64,000 nt of DNA from NCBI GenBank assembly GCA_020747065.1, contig JAGMVK010000025.1:372001-436000 (forward strand), in the 5' to 3' direction. This DNA is from Cadophora sp. MPI-SDFR-AT-0126. Lineage: Eukaryota > Ascomycota > Leotiomycetes > Helotiales > Ploettnerulaceae. The translations under genes and the position numbers were made by a program. Below the pieces are notes generated by a model that was not told the origin of the DNA, did no database searches, and saw nothing but the letters and a program-made list of their open reading frames with translations. Below are positions 11,304 to 22,281 of this stretch, piece by piece. Within the stretch, counting starts at the first letter, position 1; the number at the start of each line of letters is the position of its first letter.

Positions 11304-11932
11304 CTTGCAGAAGGAAGGAGTGCAGGATAGATTTTCTGTCAGCCTTCTGGTATGGAATTGAAGTTGAATATGTACGAACCAAAGGATGGGGTCAAGCTCC
11401 GGGTTGAGACTGAGTTCGAGGTCTGCCTTTCTGTGAGATGAACCAGCAGTCGAAGATCAGGCTCGCGATTAATGTAGTCTTGTTGAGATTGTCTTCCTTG
11501 AAGAATACTAGAGTTGACTTCGAGGAGAAAAATCGCTCTGGTTTGTGTCGAAGTAATTATTCGTATTTGAATGTCGAGGCGAGGTTTGCTAGATATATGT
11601 CTGTTTTGGAATCGGCCGAAAAGGGCATAGCCGAGGGTAAAAACGCGCAATAACTTATGTCGTCAAGCAGATTCACAGTAGATTGTCGCAGACTAGTTGT
11701 TGTTAACGCAAAGGACTTGTTTATCAGACACTCGACGTGAGCAGAGCTTGAAAGTCTTTATTCTTGGCACCTTAGCTTCGAACAACGTATTCGAGCAGCC
11801 TTCGACGCAGCGCCGCCTTGTACTGCGGTATTGGTATTGGTATGTTTCAGATAGATCCTGTTTTATCATGCATAGCTGTCTAACCATCATAGAGAATACT
11901 ACCTCATTCAAAGGCTTAGATCCATTGCAAAA
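11304..11932. promoter_or_regulatory. Shared promoter region of two divergent 2EXR genes
   Basis: About 630 bp between the start codons at 11303 (minus) and 11933 (plus). Short open frames on both strands have no family features. No specific regulatory site is claimed. Confidence 0.35.
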
Positions 11933-12780
11933 ATGGACGACGCAACCAGAGCTATGCACTCGCTCATGATCAGCGAGCTTCCTGACCCGGGCCAAGACCT
12001 CAGCTTCCAGCCGCTCCACGCATTTCCATTCTTCTCCAGGCTGCCTCTCGAAATCAGACGTATGATTGTGAGTACTTCCAAGCTTCAAAATATGCTTTAC
12101 TATTCATACTTCGGATGCTGACTCGTGGTGTCTAGTGGAGAAGAATGTTGCCCAAGGGAAGACGCATCTGGCTTTCAAATAAGCTCAACACCAAGGACTA
12201 CCGTACCAACACCATACCGACTGGGTTGAGCATCAACCGCGAAAGCTGCCTTGAGACGTCCAGGTACTATCAGATGCTCTGCGTTCCTGGGCACAAGATG
12301 CCCTTCGATTGTACAGAACTTCATCAGCATGATCATCCAATATGCTTCTTCGACAGTGAGGCAGACACCCTCGTCCTTGATGAATTCATAAACGATGATA
12401 TTCCTGGCTTGCCCAGTATTTCGTTTATGCCTAAACTCTTCCATTATAATGCCGAAAAGCTCTTGAAAGTAAGAGCAATAGAAATACAGCCACGCCACCC
12501 TGCTTTAAGCGCTTGCACCATTGACAATGACTTGTACCTTTTTGAGACTTTAAGGTTTCTCCCAAGCCTGAAAGTCATTTCGTTCATTTGCCCAACCGGA
12601 ATCGGCTTTCCCAGAGACGATGCCAGACCTCATTCGCTCGCATCGAATCTATTCTCGCTCTACGCTATGATCATCGAGAACCTTGGGAGGGTATATGGGC
12701 ATTTTGGCTTGACCGCACCGGAGATAGTCGTGAGGGATGCGTTAGGCAACCAAATGCAGAAGAGCACGACCAATCATTGA
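11933..12780 (+). CDS. 2EXR-domain protein (259 aa, 2 exons)
   Basis: Exon 1 is 11933-12067 and exon 2 is 12136-12780. Donor gtgagt, branch GCTGACT, acceptor tctag. Splicing joins FPFFSRLPLEIRRMI to WRRMLPKGRRIWLS, recreating the 2EXR core across the junction, as in the gene at 10514 but with the intron a few codons later. The second block is GLSINRESCLETSRYYQMLC. The N-terminus (MDDATRAMHSLMISELPDPG) resembles the acidic leader of the divergent neighbour, suggesting a common origin. No signal peptide or membrane span. Function unknown. Confidence 0.87.
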
Positions 12781-13191
12781 ATCACCATTGAACGACATGA
12801 TGGTAGATAGGGTTCTGAATGGAGCGACCTGCTTGAAATTGAAGTTTGTTGCGGAGCCATCACGGGACCATGGGGCTGGAGATTGTGTGGCATCAGTCAT
12901 TGAAGTCATAGGGACGCGCCACTCAGGCTCTGTGTCCATTATTCCAATAAGAAGAATTGACAAATTCTATTTTTGATCATGCTATCTCGATGTGGCTATT
13001 GATATAATATTCAAATCGTGAATACTCCAAGGCTAAGAATAATCGAGCTCGGTACTTAGTCACAAGCCATGATGAATGAGGGAAACTACTGTCGGAATAA
13101 TTCGAAAACCCAAGTAAGACTATTGTAGTTCTTCCTTGTGGCTGTTTGTATCCTATGGTAAAGATAAAGACCAACAGAGCCCACACGCAAC

Positions 13192-13455
13192 TGCATCTCC
13201 ATTGAATTTCGAGTCAGCCGGGAAGGTCGCAAGGAGACCCTAGAATACTACAGTATGCCATCCTCTATCAAGGTTATGTCGAAGGCTATCAACTGCCGGT
13301 ATCGAATCCCCATAGACTCAGAATTAATTTTCCCTTTCGCTGGTTTTGTTTTAGTCTCTAGACGTAAGCATGCTCAATTCGGACTTTTTGGTGATCACGA
13401 GATGAGAGTTATACGTCGCCGGAAAAGGGATGAAAGAGTTCTAGAAGGAAGATAA
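13192..13455 (+). pseudogene. 2EXR gene relic with conserved 3' flank
   Basis: The plus-strand frame reads ISIEFRVSREGRKETLEYYS, recognisable as the second 2EXR block (ESR.ETL.YY), but the hallmark LP.E.R..IW upstream is missing. From 13301 to about 13370 the DNA closely matches 35977-36048, the 3' flank of the intact 2EXR gene at 34834. The relic therefore looks like a deleted 2EXR copy in which the second block is joined almost directly to its 3' flank. Confidence 0.6.
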
Positions 13456-14094
13456 AGCGTGCAAGAATGCTGTGAGATTGAGTCTTTGTTGACTTCGAAA
13501 GTAAGCCAAGGTTTCTTTGACACCAGGACACTATTAGGACTGCAGTACTTTCGTGATGACTAGACATTGTTAACTAAAATGTAATGGGGCGAGGGAGGAG
13601 TAGATGAGTATGGAGGCACAGAGGTGTCAATGTTGCCTTATTTTGTTGTTTATCGAGTAGACACTAAATTCATAGGTATTTCTCGTTCTACTGCTCGCTT
13701 CCCTCTCCCAGCCTCCGTCATTCTTCCCATATTTTTGATTACAAGTATATCTCCAAGATATAACAAGCGTTATTCTTTCTCTTATCGGGTTTCTCCGTTG
13801 GGCTCGTCTCGGGCGCACGCCACCGACGACGGCACAGTGATTGCCCATTGGCTAGCAGATTGAGACATCCCGTTTGGGTTACCGATCTATTTTTGGACGA
13901 GGCTCTACGAAAAACCCAATTATGCAGAGAAATCGAATCACGCACAGGGCCATTGTATCCCATGATCGCGACTATACTGACAGTTTTACGCCTCCTGGAG
14001 CCGATTCCGCAAGGTGACGGAGACGGCGTAACCACATCGTGTTGTCGAATCTCACACACTGTCCTAGAATGCCCTGGCGCAAGTCTGTCCAATC
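13456..14094. other. Intergenic, upstream of caspase-like gene
   Basis: No convincing coding frame on either strand. The last 200 bp probably hold the promoter and 5' UTR of the gene starting at 14095. Confidence 0.4.
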
Positions 14095-16692
14095 ATGTCC
14101 ACGATACCCCCGAAGAAGAGGCTCCGGGATGACGAGGCCTCAGTCTCTGATGGAATCACAACACCGTTGTCGAAGAGACGCAGATCTCAATCCAACTCAT
14201 CGGATGGCGGAGGCAATCGAGTTGATGGTCACCTCCGCCCACCGAGTCGCCGTCCTCCCTCGGCCTATGAACTGGATCAAATGAATTACCATATTCATCT
14301 TCAAGAATTCGGCGCAGGGCTACAAAAAGCAGCCAATGCAATCTTTCCTGGCGAACAGAAGTCGAGGTACAAGAAAGTAGATGTTATCCTACTCTCCTGG
14401 GAGGACGAAGACCCTAAACTCCCGGTTTCTGTGGAGATCAAGGAGCTAGCAGAGACTTTTAATCTTTACGGATACACTGTTCGGCAATGGTTAATTCCTG
14501 CTGAAGATTGCCATATTCGGCTCCAGACACGGATTCTTCAGTTTCTTGGCGACAGTGATCCCGGACACCTAAAAATTGTCTACTATGCTGGTCATGGGAG
14601 GTTGACCAATCATGGCCAGCCAGCCTGGACGAGGTCAGTATTACCAATATGAAGGAAAGCCAGAATACTAACAATTGTTATGCATTAAAGTCTTCGAAAC
14701 AGTGGCAAAGAGCGATGTCCTACAGTTAAGTGGTCAGGCATCCAAAACACTCTCGAGGAATCACGATCGGATGTTCTAATACTTCTTGACTGCTGCGCAT
14801 CTGGCGTTTGCACTACTGATGAAGGCAACGGCGTCACCGAGTTGATTGCCGCCTGCGCCTACAACGCTATTGCTAATGGGGTGGGACCATTTTCATTCAC
14901 TCATGCCCTCAATGCTAAATTGCGGATGATGGCGAGACTGCCACATTTCACCGTCGGCTACTTGTTCAATGCAATTTTCACGGAAGTTCAAGGTTGGAGA
15001 AGTGAAGATTCAAGATACAAGAAAGCACCCGTCCACCTTGTGCTAAGTCAGAATCTTGATCATCCACGAAGCATTCGACTATCAAAACTCCCTGAGGAGA
15101 ATGGATCTCCTGCGCCAACTGTATCACAACATCAAGTATCATCTACTCTCAACGCTTCATCGAATATCCTTCAAATTCACGGCGCGACAAAGTCGACATC
15201 TGGTGAATCTGATAACGTTTCAAACGCCAGCCCCTTGAGCCGGAATCTGTCGCCGTCCTCTTCAGCGACATCCGTGGCGCCGCTCCCTCTATATCCAAGG
15301 CTACTATTCAGTATCCGAGTCACGGAAGACGTCAAACCCAATGACCTATGTCCCGATCTATTCTCCGACTGGCTGCGACAGATTCCCATTTCTGCATCGC
15401 TGGTGAGAGTCGAAGCTGGATTTGCGAGCGATTCGACTCTCATCATGTGCTCTATCCCAGCAGCCATGGTTGGATACCTTCCTGCGCATCCAGCAATCGT
15501 ACTTTTGGGCTCTATTAGATCTCAAAACATATTCAAGGGGTTAAAGGAAGCTCCTAAAACCGTTGATAAAGCAACCGATAGCTTTGTAATTACCTTGGCT
15601 GCTCCAAATGCTGGCCGGACTTCTAACTCATCGCTTCCAAGGCCCTTGCAGCAATATCAGCCTCATCCAGACAAAAAGACCACTTTAACCAAGACGACAC
15701 ACCCTTCAGCGCCGTTGACCTTGCCAACCGATTTGCCTTCCAAAAGTAAAATCGCAGATTTCGGGAGACAACCTCTAACAAAATATGGCTTCAAATTCGA
15801 GCCACCAAGCAAATTCACTAACGATTCTGATTCGGGATTTGATCAGCCTCAAACAGATCACTATGAGTCTCCCATATCGTCTCATGATCTAAGTAATCTT
15901 GAGCTTACGTTAAAGCAACATCTCGCCCAAACCCCGAAAGTGGAAGAGTCTCCCAGCCCCCAGTATAGGATTAGACACGCCGACAGGGCCCCGTTCGTGA
16001 CTCCGGCCACCTACCGCAATCGGCTCCTAACGCCTTTGGATAGCTGTAGCCCAAGGTCTTCAAGACACAGTGAGCAGCCTAATTATCGGGAGTCTTCGAC
16101 AGCTCCGAGCATCGATCCAGGCGTTCACCCCGACAGCGATAAGCAGAGACTTCGAAACCAACAAAAAGCCTCTCTAGAAGTTGCCCTCAAGCTCAAGCGC
16201 GAGATGGACAAAATCCTCCGGCTCAAAATCGGAGGAACTATCTCTGAGGACCAGCGCAAGCACGGATTTTCCGTTGGTCTCGAATGCATCGCAGTGTATA
16301 TGCACTACTTTGAGGGTGCAAGTAGAGGCCATAGAGCTGATGCGTGGGAAAGCGCCATTCCGCTCTGGGAGTTCATCGACACTGGAGTCAAGAACATCCC
16401 GGCGCTGCATGCATTGAGTACCCAACTCGGAGCTATTTTCAGAGAGAGACTGAATCTCATTTATGTCGAGAATTTGCGCTATACCCAGGACTCGAAGTTC
16501 TTCCAATCGTTCATAAGTAATCGAATGTTACGCGATAGGCTGTGGTCAGAATCCTATCGTGTACGGATGGCCTTGATTGAGTTAGGCGCGCAGGACGTGT
16601 TGGGGCCGTGGACGACGGCTGAAGAGGCCATTGCTCATACTTTGAACGTGTTGGCATTGTATAGAGAAAAGGAGGACATTCAGGCTCGTTGA
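14095..16692 (+). CDS. Caspase-fold (peptidase C14-like) protein, 846 aa, 2 exons
   Basis: Exon 1 is 14095-14633 and exon 2 is 14691-16692 (donor gtcagt, branch TACTAAC, acceptor ttaaag). Residues 6-30 hold two basic clusters (KKRLRDD and SKRRRSQ) spaced like a bipartite nuclear signal. Residues about 94-220 are a caspase-like fold: KKVDVILLSWED strand, then KIVYYAGHG with the catalytic His at about 167, then DVLILLDCCASG with the catalytic Cys at about 215, the pattern of peptidase C14/metacaspase proteins. The middle (about 310-640) is Ser/Pro-rich and probably disordered. The last 200 residues are predicted-helical with a charged start (QQKASLEVALKLKREMDKIL) and no domain I can name. Such proteins are candidates for regulated cell death or proteolytic signalling. 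Length is well above plain metacaspases. The fold is well supported; the substrate is unknown. Confidence 0.85.
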
Positions 16693-17060
16693 AAAATTAT
16701 GTTGATCTAGCTCAGGAAGCAGAACCATACGTCAAATGTTACAAGCCGGGGTATATTCCTTTGACAGGAAATTTAATAATGACTCCGCAAAGCCGAAAGC
16801 CCCACCGGCCTCCACTCCAGCTTCGGCAACACGCTTCTTTTCATCTTTTCTTCATGTCCAACGTATTGTATGGTGTTGCTTATGAAGTGGGTTAGAGGGA
16901 AAGGCTATGCAGGCAGTGTCACATGATGTTACTTTAGCTTTGTTTCAATTAAAGGGTCAAATTCAGGAACACTTCTACAGCTGTACTTTTTGAGCTTGTT
17001 TCACTTGAATCCATGACTCGATGAACAGATAATGCAATCAAACTTTGCCGCGCCTGGCTA
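16693..17060. other. Intergenic between convergent genes
   Basis: Holds the 3' ends of the caspase-like gene (plus) and the chitinase gene (minus). No gene recognised. Confidence 0.4.
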
Positions 17061-20000
17061 TTACCGTGTCTCTACATAACCTGTTGCCTTCGGTTGGACC
17101 ATCATCTCACGAATATCGCTTCCAGCGGAAGCCACAGCCGAAGCCCACGTTGCGGTAACACTCGCCGCCAACTGTGTTGTCGTTGCCGCCACCATCTGGT
17201 TAGATGGCGCAGTCACTGTAGGTTGAACAACAATGGCCGTCTCTATGCCCAAAGCCCGCATCTCTTCATTGCAATCAGGCGTACTGCACCTCAGGATCCC
17301 TAGCTTCTCTTGCAACTCGACATCCGTGAGCCGTCGAGTGCGGTTCCCATCATTGAACACCCAGGCGTCTGGATTCAGGTATTGAGAACCCCCGTCGCGT
17401 TTCTCATATCCTGCCTGCGAGAAATGCCCTTCCGCCGCCGCCGAGTCCAACACATCCTGTGGAATCAGCCCCCCATAGTTCTTCTTGCCGTATCTTGCTT
17501 CGGCGATGTGCCCTAGGTAATACGGATCATTCGTGAGCAGCGCGAAGCCCGGATCTAGGACAAGATTTTCGGGCCAGCATGGGTTATCATGCAAACCTGC
17601 TACGCCGTCGGAATCGACCACGTCCCCGTCGAAGTCGATGACGACTTTACTGCGAGTTGTTCGTGCCGTATAGTGGAAAACACTTCTTTTCAATCCAGCC
17701 ACCACGCGGTCGCTGACATAGCGCACGTTCAATCTATCTTCGGGTAGTTTGCCATTGGCGTCGAACCGACAGAATCTGAGTCCGAAAATAGACCCAGCGC
17801 CTGCATTCTGGGACCCGGGATTGAAGCGGATGTACTGTTGAGGCTGTAAACTGCCTTGATTGAAGGCAGCTGGAGGATATTCGTCTGCTTCGCAATCTGC
17901 ACCAGGTGATCGCATCCAGCCCTTCCTCCTGGAAATTTTGTGTTAGTACTGATAAATTGTGGCGTTCAGATTTCTTACCATTCCTCATTATGATCGTCGT
18001 ACCACCGGTTCCTCCACGGCCGACCAGGGTTCGCTCTACTCTCAAGGGGACACGTCAAAGTCTTGTAACCGGGCTGATTTCTGATCACAGAACTGTAGCT
18101 ACATAGTACATGCTAGGTCAGTAACTACTTCAAATGAAGCTGTTTTTAGAGATAATTTGAGAAGTACCGGGTGCTCGACTTCGAAAGATTGGTACGATAC
18201 AAGAAACAAATATATTAGGGAAATGCAAGTGCTTACTGGAGGCATGCTTGTATCCAAGGTTTAACGCCACCAGGTTGGACACCAAGGCCATGGCAGGTTG
18301 AAGTAATCGCAGCTGGGTAGATTGTCTGTGAGTCGATACTCTCATATATGTCAGGGCCGTTACGCTGTGGTCTCCCACAGTTACCATCGTCAGCGCGTTT
18401 GCACTGAGCCGAGCTCGTTGACATCGGGCTGTGGCTAGAAGACGGTGGTCTTGTAGAGACGGGCTCTGTCTTTTTGTCCAGGGTGAGAGATTGTTTCTTG
18501 CCAAAGACTTTGAACTCGGCCTTGCCTGCTTTTTCGATTTCTTTGGTACAGAGGTTGATGAGTGCTGGCGTGGCGGCAATTTCAGCAGCGTCTGCTATCC
18601 AGCCTTGACAGTGTGAGCCGTTTTGGGTAAAAACATGACTGATCTTATAAGAGACTTACCGACTATTGGAATGAGGTCTTCAATGAGTTCCAGAGGAGCC
18701 AACAATGCGGGAACCGCAATTCGACAAAAGGCCTTTGCTGCCACATCTAGTGCCAACTGCTCCGCCGCAGCCTCAGCTGCATCCTTTGCAGCATCGGCAG
18801 CTTGTGCCTCAAGATCCGACTTGGTCGGCGGTGCCTTGAACCCGCTGCAGCAATACGATTGTAGACCACCGTTACATGTTTGATCCTTCTTTCCGCTGTG
18901 GTTGTTCGTATCAGTGACGAGCTCGGTTTCGCCTGCCACGAGCAAGTCAGTTGCAGTTCAAGATCATGGCAAGCTAACTCACCGTCTGCACACCCCGAGA
19001 TACATGATAATCCAACACCTCGATATCCGCGCCACTGACATGTGCCTGTAGTTGTCCCATCATTGCAACATAGAGTTCGGTATTGTCCACTAGAACAGCG
19101 GTCGCTTTGAAACCGTCAGTTTGAACAGTCTCAAAAGTATGAATGTCGGTAAAGGATGCTCTGCTCTCTTACTTGGTAGACAACTGCCCAGGCTGCCCGT
19201 TCATCTGGGTGACCTTATTTGTGCCTTTCTTGCATGACTTATTGCAGTCGGTAGTATAGCACGACAACTTGGCTGCCTGGTCCGCAGAAGCTTGCTTGGC
19301 GCTATCTTGTTGAGCCTGCGTAACACCAGCGGCTAGATTGTTCCCCGATGCAGATTGGTCTTTCTGGTCAATGGCCCATACCATCATCCCCCCAAGACAT
19401 CGTTTTTGGGCAAATTCCTACTTGCAAGTAAGCAAAGAGTTCTCATCTGAAGGAATACACTTGCCTTCTTCTGTGCGAAAGTATCATCATCGTCATATGA
19501 CACCCACTGATTACTATCCCAAGTAATCCATTTCACCCCAGCAGTTTTGTCCCAGACGGGGTTGAGATTCTTCTCGGTGATAATATCGGTGATCTCCTGG
19601 AGATCGAGAATACCTGCCGTACCAGAACAAGGCCCGGCATTGGCTCCGCCGGAGAACTGGCAGACTCCATTTGGCGTGTTGCATGACGAATCTTTCAACG
19701 TAAAAGAGCGTCCATACTATGGAGCCCTTAGTATTGAAATCAGAAACATTCAAAGCAAAACAGACTTACCCATCCTTGCCCCAGCACCACTTTAGAAGCT
19801 GCCACGCCTGCTCGCCACAGAAGTCCAAGTCCTAAATCGATTTCTGTCAAGTTCGTATGAGGCGCGATATAAGGACCGACGAACTGTGAGTCAGCGTCCC
19901 ACGTTCCGTGGAGGTCATAGGACATGAGGTTGAACCTGAAACCTGTCAGCGAGAGCAGACATTCAGATATAAGAGCCAGCAAACCAGTCCACATGTTCCT

Positions 20001-21133
20001 GCATTGCCTTGACATCGAAATGCTGCAGGTACCAGAAGCTGGTTGGTAAAGTGACAGTCAGGCCTTTCGACCCGAAACTTTGCTTCATCTCTTGCACAAG
20101 CAGAACGAAATTTGCAGTATCCGCTGCCACGCCACCACGGTCATCTGCACCTGGATACTCCTGGATTGTGTGTCAGTTCTGAGGTAGTACCGTAAGACAC
20201 GGGCGAAATTTTACTTACCCAATCGAGGTCCACTCCGTCAAAGCCATAAGTGTTCATGAACGACAAGGCGCCACTGATGAACTTTTGGCGATTTTCAGCT
20301 GTGCTAGCCATGTTGGAGAATGCTTGCCTCGTCGGTCCTGGATCCGTGAACGACCAACCGCCAACGGAGATGTACGCCTGCAAGCCGTTGTACTTGTCCT
20401 TCAAAGCAGTGAAGCGGTGATAGAGCGTGGCTGAGTTATCATCCATGGGAGAAATCTGGAAAGTTGTAGGGTCAAAGAAGGCAAATGCGAAGTTGACATG
20501 CGTGAAACCGGCCAAGTTCAGATCTTCTGGTTGCACCTGGGTGAGGTTAGACAGACTATGGAGAAGGTTGGCCCTTGGCAAAGGTACTTGCACTTTGACA
20601 TTTTCTGGTGGACGACCACGACTCGTAGTACCCTACAGTGCGCTTGTCTACACCGGAATTTGAACAAGAGGGCTGAGGGGCATCGCCACATGATCCAAAA
20701 TCCGACTGACATCCCTTGTCGCAAAAATCAGAGGTACTTCCGCAGAATCTATGGCCCTTGTTAGTTTTTGACCGTTGAATCCTGAGCACATCTCCAAGCT
20801 CATATCTACTTGCACTTACCCGAATTCTGAGCAGCAGACGTTCAGAGGACAAGTCTGCGATCCAGGCTTTCCGTATTGCCCGCAAGCAGCTTTTGCATCA
20901 CAGTTGAACAGGCATCCCGTACCGCACTCAGTTGGCGAATATCCGCAGAGACCATTGCTCCCGCAACAGGCTCCATTTGGACATGGTGTTGTCGGATCGC
21001 ACATCCCGATGGGAAGAGCACGAGGGAGCAAAGAAAAGTTTGGGTTAGGAGAGCGAGACTCGATTGGAGATGCTATGGTAACAGCACTCAGAATCGTCAC
21101 AAGCAAGAAACTCTTGAAGGAGAGGATGACCAT
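17061..21133 (-). CDS. Killer-toxin-like GH18 chitinase (subgroup C) with putative NucA/NucB tail
   Basis: The gene has about a dozen exons; I read roughly 1,100 residues. It starts MVILSFKSFLLVTILSAVTI, a signal peptide. A Cys-rich region with CCGSNGLCGYS and CPLNVCCSEFG joined to FCGSTSDFCDKGCQ is type-1 chitin-binding (hevein-like). The GH18 barrel shows QAYISVGGWSF and FDGVDLDW, with the catalytic Glu supplied by the next exon (EYPGADDRGG), completing DxxDxDxE. Later come MSYDLHGTWD and MVWAIDQKD. A Cys-rich spacer (CNGGLQSYCCSGFK) is typical of subgroup C chitinases related to killer-toxin alpha subunits. The last exon after 17935 contains CEADEYPPAAFNQG and resembles NucA/NucB DNases. 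The enzyme would be secreted and cleave chitin. It is divergent from a LysM gene, a known arrangement for this subgroup. Exon ends are approximate. Confidence 0.85.
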
Positions 21134-22281
21134 TTTGTCTTGACTGATGCAGGCACAAGGAGAGAATGCCGCTGGAGGACGAGAGGTTACTTTCAATGAG
21201 GGGGTCCAAGTAGGATATTATCCCAAAGCCCACCTCGAAATATCCTGGACAAGACTCTCCCCTGGTCTCAGCGTCAAGATCCATGTTATGTGGTGCAGAG
21301 GTAATTTCCTGGCTTGTTCAAAAATGCAACCATAAAATTTGTGAGAATGGCACAGGGGCGGGATGGCCTCTGAAAAGGAAGCATACCCGTGTATGCCTGC
21401 GAATCGAAACGTCTTGAGTAGTCTCAAAGATAAATGAAATCCTTCCCACCAGGTGATCAAAAATTCGGTAATCGACCTCGGCGCTCTGAAAACCTCAATG
21501 GACTCCTTTACTTTGCAGTTATACCTTGTAAGACGTGGGCCGAACCGAGCCGGCTCCCGAGCGCCATACTATTGAAATCTTACGATACAAGTCAATTGAT
21601 TGGACTGGATGCCGACTTCCGGGCTTTGTAAAATTGAAGATGCTGCACGAACCATAATTGGCATTGCTTGACATTGCTTGTCCTCGGCAAGGCTGCGGAG
21701 AATTGTCGAAAGTAGAAGGTGGGATGTCTCCCAGCCTGTAACCTCATTTACGCAGAGAGGTACAGCGGTTAGGTGTGGTATGTGGGTCGGCAGGGGGATT
21801 TTCCACAGAGGCGCTTCTTGACTTAATCGGGTTGTTACGGACACAGCTCACGGGCCATGCCAACAAGCAAGTTGCCTCAAGAAGAAAAGAGCAAGCTTAG
21901 GGCAAGACTCTAGTAGGGGCTCCCTGCCGACCCACATACCACACTTAACCGCTCTGCCGCTGTATCTCCATAAACAAGCTTTTGCAGAAGCTTATATTGC
22001 TTCGCCCCACCTTTGGAAAAAGGAGAGCGGCGCAGCTACCAGGAAGGTGTAGGAAGACATCACGAAAACCACCCCTAATAGTCCGGGCCCTGTATTTTCT
22101 TAAATTAAGACTTCTTCGGGGTTGAGTTTGAAGCTTGAGCAAGGATGGGTCCAACTGCAGCTCAACACGGTTAATCACATGCATTTTACATGACTTGATC
22201 TATGCTCGTCGCTTTCTTTTTCTCTCTAAGTCGCTATTCTGTCCTGCTTCTGTGTTGATTCTGTCATTACTTTGACGAGAT
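21134..22281. promoter_or_regulatory. Divergent chitinase/LysM promoter region
   Basis: The 1.15 kb between the two start codons must carry both promoters. No coding frame has family features. It contains the inverted repeat annotated at 21765-21952, placed centrally between the genes. Co-regulation of the pair is plausible from the layout but is not shown by the sequence. Confidence 0.5.
21765..21952. repeat. 31-bp inverted repeat in the divergent promoter
   Basis: Arms 21765-21795 and 21922-21952 are reverse complements except at one position; the core is GGTATGTGGGTCGGCAGGG. Weaker similarity (ATACAGCGG and flanking bases) extends the arms outward with a small indel. The 126-bp loop has no coding potential. 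It could be a small foldback or MITE-type element, or a paired regulatory site. Confidence 0.6.

Noticed and set aside
11697..11969. Plus-strand frame before the 2EXR gene at 11933
   Set aside because: It has no family features and overlaps the real first exon in another frame.
13192..13455. Intact small 2EXR gene
   Set aside because: The hallmark LP.E.R..IW block and most of the usual length are missing, so it is listed as a relic.
18623..18883. Plus-strand open frames inside the chitinase gene
   Set aside because: They are shadows of Ala-rich and Cys-rich exons on the minus strand.
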